Source: Rotaria macrura (taxonomy: Eukaryota; Rotifera; Eurotatoria; Philodinida; Philodinidae). From it: a stretch of DNA of 64,000 nucleotides. Of the stretch, positions 1 to 13,645 are shown piece by piece. Under the pieces are notes generated by a model that saw nothing but the letters and a program-made list of their open reading frames with translations, had not been told where the DNA came from and ran no database searches. The stretch covers positions 1 through 64,000 of the forward strand of contig OENT01000695.1 in NCBI GenBank assembly GCA_900239685.1, given 5' to 3'. Made by a program: the position numbers and the translations under genes. Numbering within the stretch: position 1 is the first letter of the stretch; every line of letters starts with the position of its first letter.

Positions 1-112
1 GTCAATCCCAATCCCAATTCTTGTCAATCCTAGTCAATCCCAATTCCAATTCCGGTCAAGACCAGTCAATCCCAAGAATTGGGATTGACCAGAATTGGAA
101 TTGGGCATCCCT
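1..112. repeat. End of a repeat element rich in CAATCCCAATTC units, with an internal hairpin
   Basis: The first 110 bases are built from variants of GTCAATCCCAATTC and AATTGGAATTGGG on both strands. GTCAATCCCAA near 65-75 is followed at once by its inverse TTGGGATTGAC, giving a perfect short stem. The simple units stop at about 112, after GGGCATCCCTA, and ordinary AT-rich DNA follows. Read on the minus strand the edge is TAGGGATGCCCAATTCC, which resembles the terminal region of some hAT-type DNA transposons. The rest of the element would lie left of the window, so the family is only a guess. Confidence 0.45.
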
Positions 113-1062
113 ACTATTATTTGAATACTCGATATACTTCACTTAGACGAATACGTACATATTTCGACATGTCCAAACGAAATGTTATTACCTTTTTGAC
201 AAGTAGTAACATATGTTTGTCCTTTAGTGTCGTTTATGAACCTCTCATTTTTCGAGAAAGTACATTTTTTCTAGTGGAATACTTATAGAGCAAGTTTTCT
301 AAAACATTGAATGGGCTATCATCAATCAATCACAAAGATTTTCGCTAAACTATTTTTACTCAGATAAAACATGCAAAAAATAAATGTAAGACTGTTACAC
401 AGTTTTTTTGGGGATCGAATTTGTGGAATATAAAGTGCTCAGAAAAATTCTAAATTTATGCTGATTATTCATTGCCATACATATATCTTTCTATGCAAGA
501 ATCAAGTTGATACATCGTAATGGGTACTCGTTAACCGTGCTATGAGTTGAAAGCTGTACATGAATATAGAAGTTGCTCTTAGAGATGGTTGCAAAAACTA
601 AATCGAACGTTTTGTAGAGAATCTGTAACGACTGGTAGATCACTGAATATTTTTTGAAAAATATTTCTGGTCAGAAAATGCAAAATACGAATTTTAAAAA
701 TTTAAAAGCCTGGTTTTTTAGACCAAATTTCATTGTTTAGAGAAAAGCTGACAAATTCATAATCAGCGTAAAAATCTGTATCTATAAAAACATCTATGTC
801 TGTTCATCGGAAAGAAACGTTTTGAAAAACTTGATCAGCGAAGTGTCCCATTATGTGGACAAGCGTATGCATAGAAGATCGAAAAATGATCTACTTATTC
901 ATCATTTTTTTTCTCTTGTTATCTTTCTTCAATGAAAACGATAAATTATGGAACTGATCGAGATAGTTTTTCTTACTCCATACAAAACAGTTGTATGATG
1001 CAGTTTTTTTAGAATTTATTTTTAAAAACCTTTCTATTAGTTCTTATTCACTTGTTCTAGAT

Positions 1063-3714
1063 ATGATGGAAGGAAACTTGCGAGAATGGAATAATATTCC
1101 AGAACGTTACCAAACATTATATAATCTACAGCATGAACAATTAATTGCATTACGTAGAGAAAATCATGAATTACGAGCAAAACTTTGCCATGACAAAGAA
1201 CAAAAACTAATTAAAAACAAAGAATATAAAGAAAGATTAGAAAAACTTCAAATACTAGCTAACGAAGCAAGTATTCGATTGGATGAAGGCAGTGAACTAA
1301 TTAGAAAATTACAAAAAAATTTACAAAGTTCCCAAGAAAAAGTAACTTATTAGTTCGTCTGCTTTTTCTCTTCACCTTGCAGAAGGAGAAAAAAATTCTT
1401 ATTTTTTCTTCTAAGTAGTTATCTGATGAAAGGAAAATATTACTAGAAAAAGACAACACACTTCGTCAATATCAATCGCACATTACTCATCTCAATGATA
1501 AAATCAAACAATTGATACATGGAAAGAAACAATCAATTGATGAATATACAGTAAGAAATTTATACGTTTCATGATATGCAAGTATAGGTATGAGATAGAT
1601 ATTTGTATAAGTAGATGATTTAATTAAATTGATCTATTCAACTATCATGTGTTGTATAGAGAACCTTGAGAATAGAAGTTCATCAGTACGTCACGACATT
1701 TATTAAACTTATTTTTTGACCTTACTTGCATTGACATCGGTCCATTACTTATTCTTAAGGCAATTCATTGCATGTAGTATGCATCTAGATTCAATTTTCA
1801 GAATCACTGAAACAGTTATTTTTTTATGAGATTTAGTTCATTATGAATTGAACGATAATTATTGAAAAGTTTCTCATGCATGACAACAAATGATCCGAAG
1901 TGAAATCGTACTCAAACATTGATTTTATTCTCTAGAGATTTCAATCAGTTCTTGTCTATAGTTGAATATATAATATTTATCCATGGCAACTTTGCTAGAA
2001 GATTTTACTTCATATACTTCGCAGATGTTTCATGAGATTCTTGTTGCAACTGAGTAATAGCTAATGCACGGTCAGAAAAAAATGGATCATGAGTTCAACT
2101 TACTTTTTTTTCTGTTCGAGAAATAAACGTACGTGGAGATACTCGAGTGAAAAATTCTGTCTCTAATTTCTGACTTGTATTCGTTGTGCGTATAACAGTT
2201 ATTGTGAACCTACATTTAGCTACACATCTGATTTTGATTGAAAGTCATTATCCAACTAAATCAACAGAACGATCGTGTTCTATTGTCACCGCGTCACCTG
2301 TTTTCTACTCATCAAGATGGAGTAAGTCTGTCTACTAGAATCATTCAATCTGATGATTGAGCGTGGATGATTTAAATATGACTCTACCATATAACACACA
2401 TCAATTATCATGACTTTTGTTAGGATGCAGTTTTAAAAGTAGTTTCTCATCGTAGTTCATAATGTTCAGATTTTTATATTCTATTTCATATTGTAACCTA
2501 TGACTTTAACAGTCTTATATTGATTTCTGTAGATAACTAATAACAAATGACTTCAATGTATTAGAATGATACTTGAATGATACATAGGCATTGAATATTA
2601 TTGGGATACAGTTTTAACGTTGAATTGAACAGCTCGTTCAGCATGATAATTTCACTAAAATAGTAACTGATGAATATCAATATGACTGTTTCATGCTATT
2701 TTGTCTGATAATTCTAGCCTAGTTCGAACTAGTCACCGAAAAGAGCATATTCCTAAGGCACATAAATAGATTTCTTGAAATAGAAAATGAACTAAAGCAG
2801 CATTCGTCGTCTTTCAACAGACTAGAACTAATGATAGGCTATTGAGTAAATACGCTCAAGTTTCAGAGGTCTTGGTTGATTGCGCATTGATTGTTCAACT
2901 TTAAAAAAAATGAATTCAATAATGTCGAATTAGCATACTCATTGTTATCGGAAGTTCGTCTATAACCCAGTGTTGAGTCTATGACTACCCACAATCGCAG
3001 AAATAGCTATGTATGATTTCATGTGCATTGCATCTATTTTAACGAAGCTGAATTTTCCAAGAAAGTTCAACATTGGTTATTCGTTCAATGAATATTCGAA
3101 GTTTGATTTGAAATTTTAGAAAACTAATTGCTCAAAATACGACCGATTCATTTTGAATTTTGTATTTATCATAGTCATTTCTATTTTGAAATATATATAT
3201 TGAAATATCTATTATGTAATAAAGCAAAGTTCGTTATTTTATATGCATGCAATGTGTTGAACAACTGACGCATCAGAAGTTTTAAGATCAAGGAGTTCGC
3301 ATAAAAACATCATTAAAAGAAAGTTTCTCATCAAAATGATTAGCTACAATCGTTTCAGGATTTTCTTCATGTCTCTTTTTCTTTGCATGAAAAGCAAGCA
3401 ATTAAACGCATGCTACCCATACATGAGATATATTTTACAGATAAGCGTAATAATGTTCAATTCATAATGATTTTATTTTCGTCTTTTCACAGTTTAATCA
3501 TAATCAATCAGTTGATGTTGCCATACAGACATCGCCAAAGTTGTCAAGTCAACGCCGCCTTGGTGTTCGATTTAATCTAGATAAAGAAAAGTTAGCAATC
3601 TTGTCTACTCTACTCCAATATTTATGTATTCTTTATTTATCATTTAAATGTAGTTGTCCAATCGACGGTGAATATTTTCATTCAACCATGGCAATCGACA
3701 ACCATTGGAAATAA
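1063..3714 (+). CDS. Small coiled-coil protein, three inferred exons
   Basis: Exon 1 (1063-1341) starts with ATG ATG GAA and encodes a charged coiled coil with many Glu, Lys, Leu and Gln residues. It ends in phase 0 at a GTAACT donor. Exon 2 (1419-1550, acceptor AAGTAG, donor GTAAGA) continues the coiled coil and is also phase 0. A third exon after TTTTCACAG (3493-3714) is in frame and open to TAA, and reads VDVAIQTSP, then LGVRFNLDKEK. Exon 3 lies 1.9 kb away and is less certain, especially its hydrophobic last 35 codons. A splice acceptor (CTTGTTCTAG, ending 1060) sits 2 nt before the ATG. I do not recognise the family. The large intron 1551-3492 shows nothing else. Confidence 0.5.
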
Positions 3715-5536
3715 TCCACTGGAATTAAAACCAAATTGATCTAATATGTGATTCACTTTCTTTTGAGGTCACAACATGTATATAAGATGTCAGATTTAGT
3801 TCTTTTCTTTTTTTTCTCATGTCATAAGAGAAATAAATTATTGAATACATTCAAATCATGAACAAAGAGATACACGTATATAGCTAAATCTCAAATCTTG
3901 TTTTTCAATTTCCTAATTGTAAATATAAAACAATATCTCGAGCATTGATATTGCTGTAAACTTTTGTTTTCATACAGACAATCTATATGATATTAAATTA
4001 TTGGAAGTACATACGATTGTGTTCTATCGAATATCTTTAAATATCGTCCAATTAAATACTTTTATCATAAGAAGGAACCATATCATTGGATACTCTGTTA
4101 AGCTAATATTATCTTACTTATAGAAGAATGTAAACGATAAGAGTTACTATCATACATTGCTGTAAGTCATTCCACGTTATCTTAAAAAGTCGTGTTGAAA
4201 GAATTTCCATTTCGCAATATATAAGCCCAAATGTTTGATTTCAATTCGTATGAAAAATATTTCTTGCGAATCGTCGAAGTACCTGAAACAAGGTCGGCGT
4301 GACATTTCTGGAGTAGAGATCTTCATTTTGAGAGGACATATAAACGAGAAAATAAAAACGTTCGATGTCAAATATCGTATATAATATAATTTTTCAATTT
4401 ACATGTTTCTTTTTCTTTTTGTTGTTCATGAAGAAAAGGAAAATTTCATTTTAGAAAGAGAAGGATACAGAGTACTATATAGTGAATAAAGACGCAGTCA
4501 TTTTCTTTTTACATGTTAACAAATAAACCAAAGCCATCATATGTCATAATAAAAATTTTAATGATCTACACGTAATGGTTCATTGGATATATCAAAACAT
4601 ATTTTTTTAAATTATATTTAATTTAGCTTAAATAGAACTATGTACTTAGAGTTTGTTTCTAAGAAATAGACTCGATTGTTGTTTTATTTCTTTAGTAATA
4701 AACGACTGATGACTTTCGTTAGATCTTTGAAAAACAGCAGGTTTAGTGGACTCAGATAGATCTGGGTCCATTTCACTGCAATATTGCCAAATCAATAACT
4801 TGTGTTTATCTAAGTACTATGATAAGTTATTTTGTCAAAATTTCTTTTTTTTCTTGTATACTGTCCCAAAATTTGGTTTTTGACAATAGAAGTCAACACA
4901 GTGATGTAGAAAAGAAAGAGAGAAAGAAAGAACAACAATCAGCTATACAAAAAAAACTGAAAGAAAACAAGAAAGAACATGAATGCCATCAATCTAAGAT
5001 CTTCAAAGATATCTTTTTGCGTTTTTAAGCAACAAACAGACACATACATGCAGCATTCAATGTCACTGTTCGTTTAAATGCAGACGGAGACGACTAAGAA
5101 GAAGAAGAAGAAAAATGCGCATACACATACATACACAACAAAAGACAAGAGAGAAAAAAGAAAGATGAATTCATCACAGTTGAGAGACGGGGAATCGAAT
5201 GTCGCGCGCGCATGAAAAAAATTATATGTGTAAGCAATGAGGAAATATTTTGTAGAAAAATATACATATATATTTATACTTTGATTCAATAGCGGCGATG
5301 ATATAGTGGGCATCTGATATTTGATTTTCTTTTCTATTTCTGTTGAATAAGAATTCGTTTGGTTGTATGTGTCGTCAGCGCATACACGCGACAATGGTAC
5401 GTCCACACTGTGGAATGTGTCGTGAAGACAGAGAAAATGTTTTAGGATTGAAACAAAAAAAAGGAAAGAAAAAAAGAAAACGTGAAAACAATTTAAATAG
5501 AATATTTCAGGAAAACCGGGTTGACGATGTTGAAAG
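3715..5536. other. Intergenic stretch with no supported gene
   Basis: AT-rich DNA between the coiled-coil gene and the 3' end of the minus-strand RGS gene. Short open frames here are Lys/Arg-rich or Phe-rich readings of purine and pyrimidine tracts (for example around 4880-5010 and 5090-5170) and have no domain. The part nearest 5537 is probably the 3' untranslated region of the RGS gene. Confidence 0.6.
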
Positions 5537-8500
5537 TCAAGTTTTAACGTCTTCGTTACGTAGTAATCGCCGGTACATATGTGAATTGATAAAACGTGGA
5601 TAGGAATCGCGGTGCATTAATGTATATATTTGTAACTGGGCTTCATCGAATGTATGCGGAGATGGTTCAACCATATTTTTATTAATCACTTCGCGCACAC
5701 GACTGTCTAAACTTACCTGAAACAAGAAGAGAAAAGCAAACAAGTTAAATAATAATAATTGCTGTTTGTTCAACAACATCTTACCTCTTTAGGAGATAGA
5801 ATCGATATATAGTCTTCATAGATTAGTCTTGCTTTTTCTTCTATGATATCGGGATTTTGTTCATTTTTTAGAGATTCACAAGACATCCAAAATAGGAAAT
5901 TCTCTTCACTATATTCTGATCGAAGGAATTCTCGGAAATAATGACGACCAGCTAAAAATAAAAGAACATATAAACAAATAAATTTTTCTTATTCTATGAG
6001 CAATATAAACCAAGCAAATCGAAATAATATCCCTACATTTCAAACGAAATATTGCTAATCTGCTACCTTTCGAGATGTGCACGACTATGTTTTATAGATT
6101 CCGAACTCGTCGACTTCTTTCCTAATGGTTCCAGTTACCGTCGACTTAAGCATGACGTAACATTTTTCAGTAGTCGAGTCAGTCCCATCAAGATAGATTC
6201 TATCTGAATGATTCAAGTGCAATTCATAGTTGCAACATTTTTGATTTTTTTCTTCGTGTATTTGTGCACTTTTCTTCTAGTTGCAATCAAAGAAATGATG
6301 TGATATTTTTGTGAGTTCAGTTATATCAAAAATAACTGCTCGAGGCTTGTTTTTTGTTATTTATTAAAAAATAACTACTTCCATAGTCGCTTTTTGATTT
6401 ACGTCATCAGCTGGTAATACTTTTTGTGGTTATCTCTCTTGAATTATGTTCTTATTGATGATATACTAAGATAACTCACTTCAAGCCATAAAATATTTAA
6501 CTTTTGGCTTTAGTTATCGTGATCGATATTATAAAAGTTTATCACACAAATATGCTTCTTACGTAATCAATCTTTTCACTTGAAGAAAATAAGAAATGAG
6601 AATTTTCGAATAACTAAATGCGTACTAATCAAATTCTTTTAGTTGTCATCGTTATTATAGTTTTGTTCTACTGAACTTACCAGGACTCATCATTAATTTG
6701 TCAAACGATTCCGACCAACTTTTGAGTTCGTCGATCGATGGTCTAAATATATTCAACATAAACAGAAATGTGTTTAATAACAAGAACAAAAGAAAAAGGA
6801 AATGATTCGTACGGTTCTCCTAAATCAATAGGTTCAGCAGGTTGACGGCCTTCGTCGGTGCGCACGGTTAAGCTAGAACAGAAAGAAAAACAAGCAATAA
6901 ATCAATATGTTTACATATATATATATTATATATTTAATAGTTGTCGTTTAGATTGAGAAGGAAAAAGAAGAAAGACGAAGAGAAATTTTCTATTCGCTAG
7001 TTACGTTTTTGGTCCTGACAGTATTCTTCGAACATTTTCTGGGAAAACAAAGACAAGATGCTCGAGAACACTTTTCCCGATTCCACGTGTTGATCGATGA
7101 TCATCAAATGAAGTTGATTTATGTTTTATAGATAGAGCTTTAACGGATGGTAGTGTCCCTCCAACGGCACCACTTGTTGTTTTAATCATATGTTTATTTG
7201 GTATTGACGTAGTTGATGCCGATGAAACTATATTTGTTTTTTCATGTATAATATTTATTTCACATGCTGTTGACATAGATGTTTTACGTTGTTGATGATT
7301 ACTAAATGAACTTGGAGGTATAATAGAAACATTTGTTAGTGCTGATGTTGAACGGGACGCAGCTATATTATTGGATGTTGTAAACATAAGATTAGGCTTC
7401 TTTGTTGAATTTTGTTGGGGACGAGTATTACGCGATTTTATTGATGTGTCTGTATCACATGTAACGGATATTGCACTTAAAGTAGCAGAATTTGACCGTT
7501 GTGATCGATTTTTTTGTGTTGTGCTATTTTCTTTTCGAGTATTATTGTTACTGCTAATCACTTTGGCGCGAGCCACGTGTTCAGGCACAACTTGAGTCAT
7601 TTCAGTATGAATAGTTGAGGTATTGTTCGCTATTATTTCAAACGATTTCGGCTGCCAATGATGTGGCCACGAGACCAGACTTGAAAAGTCATGATTATGC
7701 GACAACAACGATGAGGATGATGACGGCGGATGCCGCTCGGATTCCATGGACCATCGTTGCCGTCGACAAGGAAAAAGTTATTATTAATTCTTCTCTTTCT
7801 TCTTCTGCTTCTTTTTCTTGTTTTTTAACGCGCATACACTCGGCAATGCTGAGATGATGACGATAGTAATAGTCAAAGCTTCAGCACGATCATCATCTTC
7901 ACTACCACAGTCAGAAACAACACAAACGAGAGTGACATGTTCTTTTTTTTTCTCTCAGTTTTTTTGCTTAGTCTTTCACCACCAACGAGAGCATCACATC
8001 AAAGACAGGCCCGGCGAACGAGACAAACGCAAACGTAGGCCCAGTCGGTATTTTTTTTGCGCTCGCTCGTACTCGTCCGCTTGCATTCCTTCTTGCTCAC
8101 TAACATGATTTAGCTAATAACAAGTCTGGAATGAGAAAAAAAACCGACGACAAGACGAGGATACAAGACGACGACATTGAACACTTTTCCCCCTTTTTTC
8201 TTCTTGTTATATTCTTTATTTCTTACACAAGCGAAACACCATCAGTGCTAGTCGAGAAAAAAAGACTGGGTAAAACCGAGAAAAAAAAGAAAGGGTAGTT
8301 ATATCCTTAATCTGATTAAGAATGGGTAAAAAAAAGAAGAAGAAGGAAAAACGTTTCGTTTTCGGCCGATAAATTGATAGATACATGACAAGAGAAAGAA
8401 GAAGAACTAGAAGAGAGAAATGTGTGTAATAAAGAGGTCACAATGTGTAGCAGCTTTATTATCAGATTATTCAGCACAACCGCGAATTACTCTCTTGGAT

Positions 8501-9091
8501 AGTTTCCTAACAGAAATACAATTAGAGTTTATACTTGATGGTCAAGTGTGCATCCATGTTTGACTTTCGAAAAAGCAGAAAACATCGATCGAAAACAACA
8601 AAAACAGTGAACGTCAACTGACAATTGTTTTTATCTTTTCGAAACGGAAATGATATTTGACAAACGTGGGTCTCCTCTCAGTAGGTATAGTTAAGAAAAG
8701 AAATGTGCAGCATCGAATAAAATATTCAATCAAGAATAAAAATTAATAAGAACGAATCAAAAAAGCACATACTTTTGACGACGTCGAATGGAACCGAATG
8801 GGTGAAACTTGGAATTTTTAATCATGTTCTTTTCACATGCACATGCGCGTTTACAAACGCGCAAATTCACCAGGAGGACTGAAGAGGAGTGGGGGACCAA
8901 TTTTTGTATGTATAAATATGATGCTGCTGTCTGTCAATATGTGATGATGAGGAGACCCACGTCTAAAGCAAGACAGATAGAGAAGAAAAAAAAGCAAAGA
9001 CGATTATGTACAGATCCGAAAATATATAGGTAGACAAACAACTCATTGAAAAGAGTAGGAATTTTCTGCGCAGCGCAACATACAAGTGCAT

Positions 9092-9126
<35 letters not shown>

Positions 9127-10531
9127 CATGTATTTCTTTTTACAAATAAATTGTGTGCATGATCAACGGGGATATTACGTTCATAATGGGATGTGAGAGA
9201 GAGGAACACATTTATTAATACACATACCACGAACAGGAGCAACAGCAACACCAACAAAAACAACAGGCTTTCGAGGCTTGATCACTATGCGATGGAGACG
9301 AATTAAGCGGTTCTTGTTGTTGATTTGACGGTATATTTGAAGGTGTTGGTTGTTGACGGCGAGATCGATTACTGTCGAAAATAGATGAGTTTTCTTGATT
9401 CGATTGGCGTGTGCTCATAATCTGTTATAAAGAGAAGAAAAAGGAATTTCTTTGTTTTTTATTTCATAATTATTTTCTTTCAATCGTCGTTTCTTACTTG
9501 ACGGAAACAATTCTTTTGCACGTCTTCGACTTGACCGACAAAACCCTCTATGAGCCGGAAAAGGATGTCGGCAGCTGAAAAAATCAGCACCGAATAGGGC
9601 GGTGAAGATGAATGAGTATAGCAGCGACAATGTTGTGCTGCTGATGCTGTTAATGAAGTACTTAATAAAAAACTTGATTTTTTTTTGTTTTTCCTAAAAA
9701 TCAAAACAAAAATATAAAGAAAAAGAAAAATTCATTTGAACTAAATGGCACATAAGTATAATCCACACAGCATAAAAATAATAACTTGGCACATATTGTA
9801 ATCTTTTCTTTGTTAGTATATACGATGAGAAGAATGATCAACATCATCAGCATATATCTCATATTCTTTCATTGCCTTTTTGCCTTTCTTAACATTCCCT
9901 CTCTTTCTTTGTCTCGTGTGCGCAGTCTTCTGCAATGTTCCATGTGAGAAAAGAGGATACGCGCATGACCGCCTTTTAGATGAACATGCTCACGTAAATG
10001 TACGTAAATAAAAAAGAAAGAAACGCATTGCGGAAGACGTTTTAATGTGACTTAATGACTTCCAAGTTTACCTCATTCAATCTAGATTATGCGTTCTTCT
10101 CTGTGTTTCTTCCTTCCATTCTTTTTTCAATCACGCATATGTTTTCGAGTCGCGTCATGTGCAAGTGTATACACGATTATAAGATACGAAGTGTAAATTT
10201 ACTTTAATTTTAGAAAAACAAAAAAAAGAAACATATTGTGACATTTCGCACAAGCTAGCTTCTGTATATTTAACTTAGAACGAAAAGAGAAATTTGTTTT
10301 TTCTTGATAAATAATAAATATTATTAACAAATAGAGTATTAATTGAAAATTGGTACGTTGATATATATATATTTGTATATCATATTATGGTATGTACGAC
10401 AACAAGAACAAAAAAGCGGAATTGATATCATACCTAATTGGTGAGCACTTGAATGTTCGAGAGGTCTCCGTGTAAAAGACGAGCATAATACGACGATCGC
10501 CTTCGTTTATTGTTAGCGCTCATTGAGGCGT
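5537..10531 (-). CDS. RGS protein of the RZ subfamily (RGS17/19/20-like) with palmitoylated cysteine string
   Basis: GTPase-activating protein for G-alpha subunits of the Gi/Gz type. Exons in transcript order: 10434-10531, 9498-9693, 9228-9421, a long exon ending at 7005, 6813-6872, 6681-6742, 5785-5951 and 5537-5716 (stop). The RGS box spans the last three: it opens with SIDELKSWSESFDKLM and SPAGRHYFREFL, then shows SEYSEENFLFW, EKARLIYEDYISILSPKE, SLDSRVREVINKNM and AQLQIYTLMHRDSYPRF, near-identical to vertebrate RZ proteins. Exon 9228-9421 carries CCFCWCCCCSCS, the membrane-targeting cysteine string that defines this subfamily. The long exon 7005-7747 encodes a Ser/Thr/Asn-rich linker absent from vertebrate members and has its own ATG at 7747 (403-aa form). 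An acceptor at 7680 would join it in frame to the cysteine-string exon. The start and the role of exons 10434-10531 and 9498-9693 (leader or coding) are uncertain; the RGS identity is firm. Confidence 0.88.
9091..9126. repeat. (TA)n microsatellite
   Basis: Alternating TA run, broken once by an extra A, inside the RGS gene next to the cysteine-string exon. Simple slippage repeat. Confidence 0.85.
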
Positions 10532-11044
10532 CTAGAAATAGAAGTAGAATATAGACCTATTAAAAAGGATTTTTTCGCACAGCAAGGTTTCTTGTTTTTT
10601 TTTCAGATCTGTTTTCAATATACTAAAAGCAACTAGCTGGTGTATGAAAAAGAAAAAACAAACTACATGCATATGACTAACTGCATGCGTGCTATTTTCT
10701 TATTGCAGTTTCTAGTGTGGATTCTCATTTCACTGGTTCTTTGTCACATCATCATCATCATCATAATCATTATCGTGACTTACCATGTAGCGGAAGAAAA
10801 CAAAGAAAAAAATAGACAACGGCACACAGGTTGATCTCGAATTTGAATGATTGAAAGTAGTAGTTTGTATGTGCCGATATGTATCTATCTATAGAATCAA
10901 GACAATAGCCGACAGATACTGATCATCATCTAAAAAAGAGAAAAAGAAATGACGTTTAATAGGAAATGCATTTTCAATCAGCTTGTCTATCTCTCGTGTT
11001 TAGAATTCTTTTTAGATTCATATTACCTATGTGACTGCAACCCA

Positions 11045-11389
11045 GGCAGACAAACATTTGGAAAAACGCGTTTCAACATTCAATCGGGAACGCCGATTGT
11101 GAGTCATTAACAAAACGCAAGAAACACTGTGTTTACGCAGAGTTTTCACATTCGGAGTGTGAAAATAGATAAACACTAGTTCTGAGCGTTAAAACGCAAA
11201 ATTATTCGCCAACTTAAAAGCCCATGAGTTTAAACCATTCGAATTAGAGCTTTTATCTGTTTTCACGCTCCAAAAGTGAAAATGCTGGGTAAAACAGCGT
11301 TTCTTGCATTTTGCTAATGAGCGTTAATGACTCACAATCGGCGTTCCCGATTGAATGTTTAAACGTGTTTATCCGAATGTTTGTCTGCT
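11045..11389. mobile_element. Palindromic (foldback) MITE, about 345 bp
   Basis: The two halves are inverted copies of each other over roughly 150 bp. The left arm reads GCAGACAAACATTTGGA and later ATTCAATCGGGAACGCCGAT then TGTGAGTCATTAAC. The right arm read on the minus strand gives GCAGACAAACATTCGGA, the identical 20-mer, and the same TGTGAGTCATTAAC. Small insertions and substitutions separate the arms further in. There is no coding capacity. I could not fix a clean target-site duplication, so the superfamily is not assigned. Its matched arms could fold into a long hairpin if transcribed. Confidence 0.85.
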
Positions 11390-13623
11390 TAGGAAGGGAT
11401 TAGTTAGAAGAAGAACGTTTCTTGTGCATCATCATCATTCATTGCTATAGTATCAGTAATAGACATGAATAGAACAAACATAGACACAAGTGCGAATACA
11501 CTAGCTTGAAGGAACCAGAAGAAAAAACAAGTGATGACACGGCGACAACGACGATGATGATGGTGCACTACTAACATCATATCGCTCCATCCGAAGATCC
11601 TAGCAGTAACTTAGCAATTATCCTAAAGAGCAAAAGGGGAAATAGACCAAGATGAGTGGCATACAAGCACGCTCATCAATCACAAGGCGTGACAATAATC
11701 ATCGTCATTATCATTAAGTAAAACGACATTTAAACATAGAAAAAAATCCATTTCATTAATTAGTCATATATAAAACTAGAAAACTATTGATCATTTGAAT
11801 TTCTAGGGCTTAATTATTCTATGCATTGAATGTCAAACAATAGAGAAAAAATTCTTTTTTTTTCTTTTCCCTTTAGAAATAAGAATTATGTGCGTGTGTT
11901 GCCAAGAAGAAAACACAATATATATATATATATTCTATTAAAGATTTAAACAATAGTTGAGCATAAATACTGCCATATTAAATAGACTGATCGATCCATT
12001 CTTTTTTAATAATATAACTGAAGAAATGAAAATTATTTTTATCGATATAATTTAGTTGTTTATCAATACTACCTACAAACATGCTTTGACAAACTTATTC
12101 TATCTATGTTACTTACTCGAATAATGTTCATTCTTCTTCTTTCTGTTTTTTTGCGTTTTTTTTTTCATTACACAAATGGGCAAGCAAGCGAATACTAGAG
12201 AACGAGGAAAAGAAAGGACCGAGTAATTAGTAGGAAGGAGAGACTTCGCTTCTTTGTTGTCTTCTATCGTTTCTTCTTTCTTTTTCTCTTTTTTTTTTTT
12301 TTTTGTTGCTTCCTCCAGTATTTCAATCAGGCAAAACAGTTATTGCAAAAAGCGTGATTTCACCTGTCGGACTCTAAAAAGGAAGAAGAGAAAATGGGGA
12401 AGAAAACTATCTAGTCGATGGCAAAGACGAACATCCATCTGAGTACAAGAAGATGTTGATTGGAATTGCTCTGAAAAAGTAAAATCTAAACACACAAAAA
12501 GCAGAGGAAGAAGAAGCAGGAGATGCCCTACATACATTTAGTTAAATTAGATAGGCTTTATCTTAAGCATTATTATTATAAGTTTTCATAGAACTTCTAG
12601 ACAATTTAACATGAAATGTAGAATTCATTACACCAATGAGGCAAACTTGTGTATCTATTGCATCGTATGACATGTGTGATAGACGTTTTTTTAAATAATG
12701 ATTATTTATGATGAACTTATTGAGGTTATATTTTTCTTAATTTCATATTCCTAAGTCAATACAAATATTAATATACAAACCCACATGGTATTGATGGCAA
12801 CGTAGTCTGATGATGCTAACATGGAGAAGCACAAGTAACAGAAAGGAAAGAGAATAGAGAAAATATGGCAGTTCTACTATTCTTCTTTTTTTTTCTCTCT
12901 TCATCAGCTTCTAGTTTTTGTTGTTGTTGTTGTTGTTTATGGTTTTGGCAATTGCTTCTGCTCGTCTATCGATTCTCTCTCTTTTTTTGGTTGTCCTGAC
13001 TATGTGGAAGTTATGCAAAGCGGCATGAAAATCTCTCTCGTCCGTGCATCTCACCATTCATCTATCGACGAGCGTCTATTCTTCCTTTTTTTGTTGCATG
13101 CAATGAAAATTGACATGAGAAATTAGAAATGACGAAGAAGACTACGCAGCTATTCTTTTCCCTTTTCTTTCTTTTCCTCAAGTTTTGTCTATGTGGGAAA
13201 ACGCGCCGACAGACTCAATTGGTGTAGAACGAAGTCTCACTTGAAAATACGCACAAAAAGAAAACGAGAGAAAGAAGCAGGAAAAAAAGAAAGAAAGATA
13301 AAATAGAAATCGACTGACGTTGCCTTGTCATATTTTGAATAAAATGTGAGAAACAAACAAGATCCATAGCTCAATTTGTCTCGCATTCTTTTTTCTTCGA
13401 TTCTTCGACGTATGACTAGAAATAAAACCGACACCGACTATGCCAACCACATTCTCTTCCTCATTTAAGGTTTCAGTACGATAACAAACTGTGGACGGCT
13501 TGATGCCGATGGGGGATCGAAGGCACACACAAGAGATGCTGTAATCTGTTATTAGTTTTTCTTTTCATTTCCGTTTCGACATGCGTATATAGAAAATTCC
13601 AGCTGTGTTCCATACTGTAGACG

Positions 13624-13645
13624 CACACACACACACACACACACA
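13624..13645. repeat. (CA)n microsatellite
   Basis: Uninterrupted CA dinucleotide run about 20 bp past the stop codon of the minus-strand 287-aa gene, so probably in its 3' untranslated region. Confidence 0.85.

Noticed and set aside
5343-5603. Plus-strand 86-codon Lys-rich open frame
   Set aside because: Overlaps the last RGS exon antisense; its composition reflects a purine-rich tract and it has no domain.
7371-8108. Several plus-strand frames of 74-96 codons
   Set aside because: They are antisense shadows of the long Ser/Thr/Asn-rich RGS exon and of pyrimidine tracts beside it.
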